NCBI RefSeq assembly: GCF_029201565.1
Contig: NZ_CP104002.1
Coordinates: 1,009,001 to 1,073,000, forward strand
DNA length: 64,000 nucleotides
Reading direction: 5' to 3'
From: Devosia sp. SD17-2
GTDB lineage: Bacteria > Pseudomonadota > Alphaproteobacteria > Rhizobiales > Devosiaceae
In this document: positions 44,870 to 54,873 of the stretch, one piece after another
How the letters are laid out: each line of letters starts with the position of its first letter
How positions within the stretch are numbered: the stretch's first letter is position 1
Program-made: the position numbers and the translations under genes
The notes under the pieces: model-generated
The model's database searches: none
Seen by the model: only the letters and a program-made list of their open reading frames with translations
What the model was told of the DNA's origin: nothing

Positions 44870-46075
44870 CTATGCCTGGCGCAGCTGGTCGATGACGCCG
44901 CGCGAACGCCAGGCGTAGAGCATCCAGCCGAACTCATAAGGTCGGCATTCCCGGTCGATCCTGTCGGCGGGCAGGACGGCATCGAGATAGGGCAGGTGCA
45001 GGCCGGGCTTCATCGCCGTGGTCACGGCGCCGACCTTGCGGGCCAGCTTGTTTGGCTCGCTGCGACCAACCTTGCGCCAGATGACGTTGTCTGCCTCGGA
45101 GACGATGGGCTCATTGGTTTCGGGACGACTGTCGATCCAGCGCAGGCCCAGGGCGAGGGCCCCGCGATAATCGGCGCCGCCGGCGTCGAGTAGGTCGAGC
45201 AATGCCATTGGCGCCATGGCGTGCTGGTGGACGCTATAGACCGGATAGCCTTCGACCACTTCGCCATTGCGCGTATCGTAGTGCCACCACCATTGTCCGG
45301 CAGAACCCTGCAGCTGCACGATACGGGCAGCGCATGCATCCGCCGCGCGCAAGGCACCCTGATCGCCGGTTGCGGCGCTGAGGCGGGACAATGCCTGGAT
45401 AGGATAGACCTGATCAGCGAAGCTGCCGACATGGCGCCGGAGCCAGCTTGACGAGGTCGAGGGCAGGACATGAGGGAAGAGCCCCGAGGCTGACTGGGCT
45501 TGCCGCAGTTTCTGTGTCGCCATGGCCTGAACCTGGCTGGTATCGCCGAGATGACGGGCGGCAATTGCGGCCGTCAGGGCCCAGGCGCAGGGGACGGTGT
45601 GGATGGGCGTGCTGCTCGAGAGGGCGAGTTCGAGGATAGCGAAGAGCTCGGGGGTAAAGATGCCTGCCGTTTCAGCGGCCGCCCAGGCCGCCAGCGCTAC
45701 CGCGCCGGGCTCGCCGGACCGGTTGGCGCGCTCGATGCAGTTGATGGCAAGGTCGATGGCGGTCCAGCCGCCCAGGACATCTTGCTGTACCTCTTCGTCC
45801 AGCCAGCCGAGCCCCTGGGCCACATTGGCCGCATAGCGCAGATTATCGCCCTCGGCGCTGGTTCCGGAGCCGTTTACAGTGCCGATGCCCCGCATGGTGT
45901 GGGCGACACGAAGGTCGGGAAAGACCATGCGGCGCAGACCTTCAGTCGCAAGGTCGCAAAGCTCCGGGAGCCGTTTCGCGCTTTTGCTCATCTCCAGGCC
46001 CATCGCCGCTATGCGATCGTGTCTGCTCGTATTTGCGATGCCCATCTGACTGTGCCCATCGATACCGTTCAGCAT
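44870..46075 (-). CDS. Unrecognised protein, predicted alpha/alpha-toroid fold
   Basis: A 401-residue soluble protein that I cannot assign to a named family. It is built of helix pairs rich in Ala/Leu with recurring aromatic/Gly turns (AANVAQGLGWLDEE, DVLGGWTAIDLAINCIERA, FADQVYPIQALSRLSAATGD), which looks like the alpha/alpha-barrel of terpene-cyclase-like, AGE-type or polysaccharide-active proteins. A conserved-looking patch is QWWWHYDTRNGEVVEGYPVYSVHQHAMAPMAL. There is no signal peptide. The start at 46075 follows GAGGAAAACCG; the frame extends to 46168 without support. Flanked by secretion and glycosyltransferase genes, it may modify a sugar intermediate. Confidence 0.8.
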   Translation of the reverse strand: MLNGIDGHSQMGIANTSRHDRIAAMGLEMSKSAKRLPELCDLATEGLRRMVFPDLRVAHTMRGIGTVNGSGTSAEGDNLRYAANVAQGLGWLDEEVQQDVLGGWTAIDLAINCIERANRSGEPGAVALAAWAAAETAGIFTPELFAILELALSSSTPIHTVPCAWALTAAIAARHLGDTSQVQAMATQKLRQAQSASGLFPHVLPSTSSSWLRRHVGSFADQVYPIQALSRLSAATGDQGALRAADACAARIVQLQGSAGQWWWHYDTRNGEVVEGYPVYSVHQHAMAPMALLDLLDAGGADYRGALALGLRWIDSRPETNEPIVSEADNVIWRKVGRSEPNKLARKVGAVTTAMKPGLHLPYLDAVLPADRIDRECRPYEFGWMLYAWRSRGVIDQLRQA

Positions 46076-46206
46076 CGGTTTTCCTCGTACTAGTGTTGCA
46101 GTGAAACTGGCATGGGGCCGAAGGGGCGCACATCGCCTTTGCGATGGAGCCGGGGACGGCGCGGGCACAATCCGGGGGAATGATCTAGTCCGATGGATTG
46201 GGTCAG

Positions 46207-47127
46207 CTAACGCTTTTCGCGGTTCCAGAGGTCAACCATTGAAGCGGCATTATCCCGCCAGACCAGCCCGGCCATGCGCTGGGCCCGGTAGAGCCGTACC
46301 TGCGCCAGGCAGGTGAAGCACAGGCGGCGTTCGCGTCCGGTCTCCAGCCGGTTGCTCCGCAGAATCGTCGGGATTTCGCCCAGAGGCGAAAGCGCCATGA
46401 CAGCGCTTTTGGCCAGCCAGCGCGCCGTGCTGAGCCTCGACTTGTCGATCGAGCGGAACTCGTGGGCGACGTGGCGATCCCAGCGTTTGGCCAGTTCCGC
46501 GAATGACCGACACGAGGGGGTCTTCACGCAGGCGCCCTCGACGAAGGCGATGCGATGACCCAAGGCGGTAGCGCGCTGGCCCCAGGCGGTGTCCTCCATG
46601 GTGCCGATGCCGCCGAAAGGGCCGACCTTGCGGAACACATCGGCGCGCACGGCCATGTTGCCGGTGGCCGCAAACCCATAACGTTCCACATAATTTCGGG
46701 CGCGATAGCTGTAGACACTCTCATAGGCCTCGACAGCGGTGAGGTCCGAGGCCTTGGCAGGCTGGATGCGGATGTCGCCGCCGACCACGTCCACATCGGG
46801 GTGCTCGTCAAAATAGTTGACGATGCGCGACAGCCAGCCGGGCATGGCGATGCAGTCTGCGTCGATGAAGAGCAGGAGATCGCCCTTTGCCTCTTCGGCT
46901 CCGAGATTGCGGGCGGGACCGGGACCGGGAATGGGTTGGCTGAGCAGGCGCGCTCCCGGCACCAGAGAAACGGTGCCCTCGGGAAGGACGGTCGAGCCGT
47001 TGTCGACGACCAGGATTTCGAACGGAATGCCGTCGGCGCGTTGACAATCAAGGGATCGCAAACAGGTCAGCAGGTCCGGTTCATTCAGATGCGGCAGAAT
47101 GATGCTGACACGCGGCGTTTCGACCAT
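46207..47127 (-). CDS. Family 2 glycosyltransferase
   Basis: A 306-residue GT-A enzyme with ETPRVSIILPHLNEPDLLTCLRSL at the N-terminus, FEILVVDNGSTV, GPGPARNLGAEEAKGDLLLFIDADC with the DxD motif (DAD), and GGIGTMEDTAWGQRATALGHRIAFVE with the catalytic ED pair. A basic, partly hydrophobic C-terminal segment suggests membrane association. The start at 47127 (MVETPRVS) is chosen because AGGGAGCGCAGGGA precedes it and the family similarity begins there. Donor and acceptor are unknown. It is in tandem with the toroid-like gene on the minus strand, 131 bases upstream of it. Confidence 0.88.
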   Translation of the reverse strand: MVETPRVSIILPHLNEPDLLTCLRSLDCQRADGIPFEILVVDNGSTVLPEGTVSLVPGARLLSQPIPGPGPARNLGAEEAKGDLLLFIDADCIAMPGWLSRIVNYFDEHPDVDVVGGDIRIQPAKASDLTAVEAYESVYSYRARNYVERYGFAATGNMAVRADVFRKVGPFGGIGTMEDTAWGQRATALGHRIAFVEGACVKTPSCRSFAELAKRWDRHVAHEFRSIDKSRLSTARWLAKSAVMALSPLGEIPTILRSNRLETGRERRLCFTCLAQVRLYRAQRMAGLVWRDNAASMVDLWNREKR

Positions 47128-47294
47128 TCCCTGCGCTCCCTGACTTTTGCTCAGAGTGCTGTGGCGGGCAAAGGCGGGCAATAACCCGTCAATGATAGTG
47201 TCCTTAGCTCGAAAGGCGAAATCCCCCCGCCGTACTGATCATCCGACGACATCTGCGGTCGCGCTAGAGTTTCAGGGCTTGGGGAGAAAGACCG

Positions 47295-49052
47295 ATGACG
47301 ATACGCGATCTCCGTACCGGCAGCGCCGCGCTGCCTACCAGTGCTGCTCACTGCATCGTGGGTGGTGGCATTGCCGGCCTTTTGCTGGCAGCCCGGCTCG
47401 CACGGCACCACAGGAAGGTGGTGGTGCTTGAAAGCGGCGGGATCGAGTTCGACGAAGAAATCCACGACCTGAATGGCATCGATGACCCCGAAGGACGATA
47501 TGGTCGGGAAAAAACCGGGCGATACCGGGGACTGGGTGGATCCTCCTCGCGCTGGGGTGGTCGCATCATTCCGATCAGTCGCCAGGAGCACGGCAAACGC
47601 GAGCATGTGGGGCAAGAGGAATGGCCGTTCGCGCTCGAAACGCTCGATTGCTACCATGAGGAGCTGGAGACGCTCTTTGGTATTGGCCATGACTCGTTCG
47701 AGGATATAGACGCGAGCAGACCGGGGGCTTCCGGTCTGCTGCTTCCGGATATCGAAAATTTTCGGGCACGCTGGGCCAAATGCCCGACATTTGCGCGCTG
47801 CAATATCGTGACGGTGCTCGGCAAGGAAATCCTCAACAACCCAAATCTGACAGTGGTGCTCCATGCCACCGTCGTCGGGTTCGATCTTGACCGGGAGCGG
47901 GGGCGGCTGCGCTCGGTAACGGCCCGCGGCCTCTCGGGTGCCAGCGTGACAGTGGCCGCCGAAGAATTCACGATTGCTGCCGGTACAATCGAAACAACGC
48001 GCCTTTTACTGGCGCTCGATGCAGACAATGACCAGCGGACTTTCGCCGGCACCAACGCATTGGGGCGATATTTCCAGGATCATCTCAAGGCCGAAGTGGC
48101 CACTGTGGATCGACAGCGCGCCGAATTGACCAACCACATGCTCGGCATTCGCTTCATCAATGGGACGCGTCGTGACCTGCACCTGGAGCTGACGCATAGC
48201 GCGCAAGTTGCGGACGGCGTGTCCAGCGGCTTCGTCTATGTGTCCATGGATCTGGCGCGGAGTGGGCTCTCGGTCTTCAAGTCTTTCGCACATGGCCTTC
48301 AGGAGAGACGGGTCGAGCGTGGACAGTTTCGCCAGGCGCTCGGCCAGGTCGGGCTGCTCTCCACGGCGGCATATTGGCGGTTGCGCTACCGCCAGCTCTA
48401 TGTGCCGCGCGATGTTCCCTTTCGCCTGATGGCCTGTGTCGAGCAGCTTCCCGATCCGCAAAATCGGATCAGCCTGTCCGCCAAGACGGATCGGCTAGGC
48501 ATGAAAATTGCCCGATTTGACTGGAAGCCGCGTGATGCGGACGAGCGGACGTTTCGCGCAACGGTTAAGCGCCTTGCCAGCTATTGGAAGGGTTCCGGCT
48601 TCGACACACTATGCAGGCTCGACTGGGACGCTTCGGTCCTTGATCCGGCGGGGCGCATCAGTGATCGCGCAGTGGCATGTGCCCACCCTTCGGGATCGAC
48701 GAGGATGGGTACCAATCCAGCGACCTCTGTCGTGGGGCCGGACTTGCGGTGCCACGCCATCCCAAATCTCGCCGTGGCCAGCGCCTCGGTGTTCCCCACG
48801 GCGGGAAGCGCCAATCCGACCTTCACCATCATGAAGCTGTCCATGTGGCTGGCTGATTCTTATCTGGGACGAACGGCGGGCGTGGCAATGAGCGCGCTTG
48901 CGGGCAAGGCGGCAACCAGCGGCGCCCATGCGATGAGCGCCTTCGGCCAGCCGGTTGGATCAGTAACGGGGCCTATGATGTCGCGTTATTCATCTACAGC
49001 CGGGCCGCCCGGTACGGCTGTCGAAGGGGAGGCGAACCCCCTTGTCCAGTAG
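47295..49052 (+). CDS. GMC-family FAD oxidoreductase
   Basis: A 585-residue flavoenzyme of the glucose-methanol-choline group. The FAD loop is HCIVGGGIAGLLLAARLA (about residues 19-36) with VVVLESGG at the end of the second strand. RYRGLGGSSSRWGGRIIP is the GMC segment near the flavin, AAGTIETTRLLLAL matches the second GMC motif, and the C-terminal block HPSGSTRMGTNPATSVVGPDLRCHAIPNLAVASASVFPTAGSANPTFTIM carries the active-site histidine. About 55 extra residues follow, Ala/Gly/Ser-rich and apparently unstructured. It probably oxidises an alcohol on a sugar or lipid-linked intermediate; the substrate is unknown. The next gene overlaps its end by 11 bases. Confidence 0.87.
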   Translation: MTIRDLRTGSAALPTSAAHCIVGGGIAGLLLAARLARHHRKVVVLESGGIEFDEEIHDLNGIDDPEGRYGREKTGRYRGLGGSSSRWGGRIIPISRQEHGKREHVGQEEWPFALETLDCYHEELETLFGIGHDSFEDIDASRPGASGLLLPDIENFRARWAKCPTFARCNIVTVLGKEILNNPNLTVVLHATVVGFDLDRERGRLRSVTARGLSGASVTVAAEEFTIAAGTIETTRLLLALDADNDQRTFAGTNALGRYFQDHLKAEVATVDRQRAELTNHMLGIRFINGTRRDLHLELTHSAQVADGVSSGFVYVSMDLARSGLSVFKSFAHGLQERRVERGQFRQALGQVGLLSTAAYWRLRYRQLYVPRDVPFRLMACVEQLPDPQNRISLSAKTDRLGMKIARFDWKPRDADERTFRATVKRLASYWKGSGFDTLCRLDWDASVLDPAGRISDRAVACAHPSGSTRMGTNPATSVVGPDLRCHAIPNLAVASASVFPTAGSANPTFTIMKLSMWLADSYLGRTAGVAMSALAGKAATSGAHAMSAFGQPVGSVTGPMMSRYSSTAGPPGTAVEGEANPLVQ

Positions 49053-50433
49053 CGATGAACTTCGGCCCACAAGCCGAATGAGACCGGTCGCCATACGCAC
49101 GGGGCGAGCGGATCAGGCCCGCTCGCGTCGGGTCCGAGACACTGTGGCGCCGGTGCTGAAAGCGGAGCCGGAACCGAAGCCCAGGCGCGCAAGACTGGCC
49201 TGGCCAGTGGTGCTTCTTTGCTGGTCGCTTGTCTTGCCCTGGATCATTCCGCTGGGTTCGCTCTCCATTCAGCCGTATCGGCTGGTGCTGCTCGTGACGA
49301 TCTTCCCAGCGTTTTTTCGCGTCGTCAGCGGGAAGGGTGGACGCATCGGCGTTCCCGAGATCTCCATTCTTCTATTTGCGGGCTGGATTTCGCTCGCGCT
49401 GTTCATTGCGCATGGGGTCGGCGCCGTAGAACAGGCTGGCAGTCAGGTGATCGAGGCCTTCGGGACCTTTCTCGTAGCGCGGGCCTACATCCGTTCGGCT
49501 GAGGATTTCGAGGCCCTGGCGCGGCTGCTGTTCATCATCGTTGGCGTGGTGCTGTTCCCGCTTGCAGTGCTGGAGGCGGCGACCGGGCGAAACGTCGTTC
49601 TCGAGCTGGCCTCGACGATCATGCCGACGCACATAATCAACCACCAGCCCCCGCGGCTGGGCGTGCGCCGCGTGCAGTCCGTGTTCGAGCACCCCATCCT
49701 CTTTGGGGTCTTCACTTCTGGGGTGTTCGCCTTGACCTTCGTCGTGCGGGGCCATGGCCGCTCCGCCCTCCAGCGGATGACCAGTGCCACCGTTATTGCC
49801 CTGACCGTATTCCTGTCGCTGTCGTCCGGTCCGATCTCGACCCTGATGGTGCAGGTGATGCTGCTGGTCTGGGACAAAGTGCTGCGAAATTTCAGGCAGC
49901 GGTGGTGGCTGCTCATCGTCGGCGTCGGCTCCATCGTCCTCTTGGTGGATATCGTCTCCAGCCGGCCGCTGCCGGCGATCCTGTTCTCCTACTTTGCCCT
50001 GGATGAGGCCTCGGCCTATTTCCGGCTGCTGATCTGGGAGTTCGGCTCCCAGTCCGTGCTCAACCATCCGGTATTCGGGGTGGGGGTGGGGGAATGGGAC
50101 AGGCCCGCCTGGATGCCAGCCAGCGTCGATATTTTCTGGCTAAACAATGCCATTATCGGGGGGATACCGGCAGGGCTGTTCATGGTCGTTGCATTCTTCT
50201 CCTCAACCTTTTCCGTCGCTTTCGCAAAGGGGCTGGGTGCGCGAGAAGAGCGCTGCAGGCTGGCTTATCTCGTGTGCATGTGTGGGTTCTTCCTCGCCGG
50301 CTGGATGGTGCATTTTTGGGGGGCGACCTACGTGCTGTTCATCTTTCTGCTCGGGAGCGGGCGGTGGATGGCCGACAGCCCAAAGATCTCGGGTCAGACG
50401 CGGAGACACGTTGTCAGCAACCAACTGCGCTAG
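49042..50433 (+). CDS. wzy: O-antigen ligase/Wzy-like polymerase
   Basis: A 463-residue membrane protein with about ten hydrophobic helices and a large periplasmic loop before the last helices (FGVGVGEWDRPAWMPASVDIFWLNN), the layout of Wzy polymerases and WaaL ligases. LNHPVFGVGVGEWD is reminiscent of the O-antigen ligase family signature. About 48 basic residues precede the first helix. The start is a TTG overlapping the GMC gene, preceded by GGGGAGG; an ATG at 49078 is an alternative without a ribosome-binding site. With Wzx and Wzc-like proteins elsewhere in the window, polymerase is favoured over ligase. The gene symbol is a role assignment, not a sequence match. Confidence 0.82.
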   Translation: MSSSDELRPTSRMRPVAIRTGRADQARSRRVRDTVAPVLKAEPEPKPRRARLAWPVVLLCWSLVLPWIIPLGSLSIQPYRLVLLVTIFPAFFRVVSGKGGRIGVPEISILLFAGWISLALFIAHGVGAVEQAGSQVIEAFGTFLVARAYIRSAEDFEALARLLFIIVGVVLFPLAVLEAATGRNVVLELASTIMPTHIINHQPPRLGVRRVQSVFEHPILFGVFTSGVFALTFVVRGHGRSALQRMTSATVIALTVFLSLSSGPISTLMVQVMLLVWDKVLRNFRQRWWLLIVGVGSIVLLVDIVSSRPLPAILFSYFALDEASAYFRLLIWEFGSQSVLNHPVFGVGVGEWDRPAWMPASVDIFWLNNAIIGGIPAGLFMVVAFFSSTFSVAFAKGLGAREERCRLAYLVCMCGFFLAGWMVHFWGATYVLFIFLLGSGRWMADSPKISGQTRRHVVSNQLR

Positions 50434-50503
50434 TCCGTTGTGTTGATACCCGCCAACGCCTTCTCTTCCTAAGTTTGATCGCAATGCTCAGGGCCGAAAA
50501 GAC

Positions 50504-51757
50504 ATGAAGATTATCGTTGCGCCGCATGAGTTGATAATTGGCGGGAGTCAGATCAACGCCATTGATCTGGCCGCTGCTGTTGCCGCCAAAGGCAATGAGG
50601 TCATCATCTACGGCACGGATGGCCCGCTGGTGCCGTATATTCGGGAGCGTGGGCTCAGATATGTGAAAGCGCGGCCGTTCCGCTATCGGCCCGCGCCGCC
50701 AAAGGTGGCGCAGCTCATGTCGCTGGCGCGGCGGGAGAAGGCCGATCTCATTCACACCTATGAATGGCCGCCTTGCCTTGACGCCTATCTGGGGGCGGGG
50801 CTTTTTGGTCGGGTGCCGGTGCTGGCGACCATTCTGGACATGACCCTTTCGCCCTTCGTGCCGCCATCGCTGCCGCTGATCATGGGCACGGCCGAACTGG
50901 CCGAAGCGGGGCGCAAGGCCCGGCCCGGGCCAGTCTGGGCGATTGAGCCACCGATCGATATCGAGCGGGACAATCCAGGAATCGACGGCTCGGCGTTCCG
51001 ACAGCGGCTGGCGCTCGGGGCGGGAGAATTGCTGGCTGTGATCGTGTCTCGGCTGGCCGTCGATCTCAAGCTCGATTCCCTCGTGCGCGCCATCGACGCA
51101 ATTGATGCTGTGGCCGGCCGTTATCCGGTTCGTTTGGCCTTTGTGGGTGGTGGGCCGGCGCATGAGGCGCTGCTCAAGCGGGCGCGATCGGTAAATGCGC
51201 GGCATGGGCGAGAGGTGGTGTGCCTTCTCGGGGAAGATAGCGATCCACGCTCTGCATATGCGGCGGCCGATATCGTGCTGGGGATGGGAAGTTCAGCGTT
51301 GCGCGCCCTGTCCATCGGGCGGTCGCTGATCGTCCAGGGGGAGGGAGGATTTTCCCGGGTGTTTGACGAGACCTCTGCCCCGCTGTTCCTTTATCAAGGG
51401 TTTTACGGCATCGGCGATGGACGGGGGGATCCGCTTTCCGACCAGATCATGCGCCTGCTTGACGATGCCCAGTTGCGTGTCGCTCTGGGGCGGATGGGGC
51501 GAAGGATCGTGGAAGAAAAGTTCAGCCTCGAGCACCTCAGCGGACGGCTTTTGGACGTTTATGAAACGGTGGTCCGTCAGGGGCATGTGTCACGGCTGAC
51601 GGAGGTGGCCGGTGTTCTCGGCAAGGCGTTCGGCCGCGAGTTCGACAATCATGTGCCGCGAAACAAGCAGCACAAGCACCGCGTCGAGACGGCAAAGCTC
51701 TCTGCGGCTGCCGGCGGCGCGTGGCCGCCGACCGATGTAGAAATGATGACGCAATGA
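50504..51757 (+). CDS. GT-B glycosyltransferase, family 4-like
   Basis: A 417-residue protein with two Rossmann-like halves. The N-terminal half (MKIIVAPHELIIGGSQINAIDLAAAVAAKGNEVIIYG) has the GGSQ loop typical of family 4 acceptor binding. The C-terminal half has AVIVSRLAVDLKLDSLVRAIDAI, RLAFVGGGPAHEALL and AAADIVLGMGSSALRALSIGRSLIVQGEGGFSRVF, corresponding to the donor-site EX7E region in altered form. About 50 basic residues follow the catalytic part. It is followed by an ATGA-coupled GT2 gene. Its sugar specificity is not readable. Confidence 0.86.
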   Translation: MKIIVAPHELIIGGSQINAIDLAAAVAAKGNEVIIYGTDGPLVPYIRERGLRYVKARPFRYRPAPPKVAQLMSLARREKADLIHTYEWPPCLDAYLGAGLFGRVPVLATILDMTLSPFVPPSLPLIMGTAELAEAGRKARPGPVWAIEPPIDIERDNPGIDGSAFRQRLALGAGELLAVIVSRLAVDLKLDSLVRAIDAIDAVAGRYPVRLAFVGGGPAHEALLKRARSVNARHGREVVCLLGEDSDPRSAYAAADIVLGMGSSALRALSIGRSLIVQGEGGFSRVFDETSAPLFLYQGFYGIGDGRGDPLSDQIMRLLDDAQLRVALGRMGRRIVEEKFSLEHLSGRLLDVYETVVRQGHVSRLTEVAGVLGKAFGREFDNHVPRNKQHKHRVETAKLSAAAGGAWPPTDVEMMTQ

Positions 51758-52731
51758 CCGAGGGGCAGGAATTTGCGGTGTCGTCGGGGGCGGTGCCGAG
51801 CGTGTCGGTCATCATCCCGACCTACAACCGCTCGAAGACGCTGGGCGACGCCATGGCGAGCGTTCTGTCGCAATCCGTCGCCGACCTTGAACTCATTGTT
51901 GTCGATGATGGATCGCAGGAAGACGTCGAGCCGATTGTGATGGGTTTTGGCGATCCGCGGGTACGGTTTTTCAGGCGCAGCAAGAATGGTGGCGCGGGTG
52001 CGGCGCGGAACTCGGGCCTTGCGCTAGCGCAGGGGCGGTTCATCGCCTTTCATGACAGTGACGACCTGTGGCTGCCCGGAAAGCTCGCGCGGCAGATGGA
52101 GTTGCTGAATTCTCTGGGCCCGGCCTATGGCGCCGTGACCGCCCCAAAAATTCTCTACGGTCGAGACGAGAATTATGTCTTTGGGCCGGGGAAGTCGGCG
52201 GTCGCGCCAGATCCGGCGAGCAAGCTGATGCCGGGTGGCGATACCGTCCGGCATCTCTTCGCCGAGAACCGCGTCAGCCTGCAGAACACCCTGTTTCGCC
52301 GCGACTGCTATCCCGGGAACGTCTGGTTCGATCCGCTGGCGCGGGCCAATGAGGACTGGGAATTCGCGGTGCGCTTTGCCCAGCATGCCGATATCCATGA
52401 GGACACGGTGCCGGTGGTGCTGGGGTTCATGTCCGCGGACAGCATTTCGCGCAACAAGCGGCGGGAATGCACGGGACTGATCCGCATTCTCAAGAAGAAC
52501 AGGGCCGTGTTGGCGAACTATCCCCGACAGCACGCTGGCTTGAGGCTCGACCTTGCCCGACACATGTTCAAATTCGGCAAGAGGCGGCTGGCAATGGCGT
52601 TTCTCGCTAGTGCCGTGCGGCTTTATCCAGGCATCGCCGCAAGTCTGGTGGCGATGATGGGGCGCTGGGGGAAGAGGCGCCTGTCAAAGACTTGGCAGGC
52701 GGTGGCTTCACCGCGCCGTCGCCAGGCCTAG
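51754..52731 (+). CDS. Family 2 glycosyltransferase
   Basis: A 325-residue GT-A enzyme beginning with a short linker and then PSVSVIIPTYNRSKTLGDAMASVLSQSVADLELIVVDDGS, KNGGAGAARNSGLALAQGRFIAFHDSDDLWLPGKLARQ with the DSDD metal motif, and ANEDWEFAVRFAQH with the catalytic ED. The tail is basic and hydrophobic (KRRLAMAFLASAVRLYPGIAASLVAMMGRWG). The start is the ATG overlapping the previous stop (ATGA). It ends the polysaccharide region: its stop overlaps the stop of the converging GNAT gene in the sequence CTAG. Confidence 0.9.
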   Translation: MTEGQEFAVSSGAVPSVSVIIPTYNRSKTLGDAMASVLSQSVADLELIVVDDGSQEDVEPIVMGFGDPRVRFFRRSKNGGAGAARNSGLALAQGRFIAFHDSDDLWLPGKLARQMELLNSLGPAYGAVTAPKILYGRDENYVFGPGKSAVAPDPASKLMPGGDTVRHLFAENRVSLQNTLFRRDCYPGNVWFDPLARANEDWEFAVRFAQHADIHEDTVPVVLGFMSADSISRNKRRECTGLIRILKKNRAVLANYPRQHAGLRLDLARHMFKFGKRRLAMAFLASAVRLYPGIAASLVAMMGRWGKRRLSKTWQAVASPRRRQA

Positions 52732-53149
52732 AGTTGCTTTTGCAGGAAACTGCGGGTGCGGCCCTTGGGGAAGTCGTGCAGTTCGCCAAAAATGGTATAG
52801 CCGGCGCGTTGGTAAGTCTTGAGGGCGATGGGGCTGAAGGTGTCGATATGGGCGCCGTGGCAGCCGCGGGTTCGAGCTTCGGCCTCGGCCGCTTCAAGGA
52901 GGCGCGGGGCCCAGCCTTGACCGCGAAGCCCCTCTGAGACGAACAGCCACTGGATATAGAGCCAGCCCCAGGCGGTGAAGCCCGAGAGGCCGCCGGCAAA
53001 GGCACCCGTTTCGTCGGTCAGGGTAATGACCAGCGGACGGCGATCCGCTTCGCCGGCATCAGCCGCGTTAAAAGCGGCAAGACTATCGCCGATGGCCGCC
53101 AGCTCGTCGCTGGTCGGCGTTTCGGTTAGGTTGAGGGTAACAGTCATTG

Positions 53150-53153
<4 letters not shown>
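52728..53153 (-). CDS. GNAT-family N-acetyltransferase
   Basis: A 141-residue GNAT protein and last gene of the right-hand murein-recycling operon. The acetyl-CoA loop appears as LFVSEGLRGQGWAPRLLEAAEAEARTRGC (RGQGWA in place of the usual RGxGxG/A) and the final strand-helix as ALKTYQRAGYTIFGEL. The start is the ATG that overlaps the stop of the ATPase gene as ATGA; the frame continues upstream to 53360 inside that gene. The acceptor is unknown; context suggests an amino sugar or peptide from cell-wall turnover. Confidence 0.87.
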
Positions 53154-54054
<901 letters not shown>

Positions 54055-54058
<4 letters not shown>

Positions 54059-54873
54059 GAATTGGCCTCGCGGGAAATCTGGGTGCCGTGCAGCTTGGGC
54101 ATGGAGGCCCAGAGGCGGCGCGTATAATCGTGCTGAGGCGACCGGTAAATGGTCTGGGCGTCGTTGACCTCCACCAGATTGCCTTCGAGCATGATGCCGA
54201 TACGGTCGGACACCTGCACCATGAGCGAGAGGTCGTGGGTGATGAACAGCACGGCGAAGCCGAGCTGCTTGCGCAGTATGTCGATGCGCTGGAGAATCTC
54301 GCGCTGCACCACGACGTCGAGCGCGGTGGTGGGCTCGTCCATGATCAAGAGCTTGGGATTGAGCGCCAGGCAAATGGCGATGACGATGCGCTGGCGCATG
54401 CCGCCCGAGCACTGGTGGGGGTAGGCGGAGAGACGGTCGGGGGAAATGTCGACGAGCTTGAGCAGCTCGGCAGCGCGTTCCTGGGCCTTGGCTCGGGTGA
54501 TGTCGGTGTGGGTGCGCAGCACGTCGTAGAACTGCTCTTCGATGGTCAGCACCGGATTGAGCGAGTTCATGGCGCTCTGGAACACCATGGCAACTTCGCG
54601 CCAGCGGAATTTTCGCAGTTCCTGATCGTCGAGGGTGAGCACGTCGCGGCCGTCCACGAGGATTTCACTACCCTTGCGGATGAGGGCGGGCGGGCGGTGG
54701 AGGCGCGAAACGGCGAAGGCGATGGTCGACTTGCCGCAACCGGATTCGCCGGCGAGGCCGAAGAGTTCACCCGGCTGGATGTCGAAACTGACGTTCTTGA
54801 CGGCCGAAAAATCCTTTTCGGCGCCGATGTAGTCAATGGTCAGATTGCGGACGGAGAGGACAGGAGTGGTCAT
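54055..54873 (-). CDS. Peptide ABC transporter ATPase, DppD-like
   Basis: A 272-residue ATPase starting MTTPVLSVRNLTIDYIG. Walker A is GESGCGKST near residue 41, MVFQSAMNSLNPVLTI is the Q-loop segment, CSGGMRQRI is the signature and [12 protein letters not shown] is Walker B. The final part contains the oligopeptide block YRSPQHDYTRRLWASMPKLHG, shorter than in many DppD proteins, so the iron-sulfur-type cysteine extension is absent. It is coupled on both sides by four-base overlaps. Confidence 0.94.
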
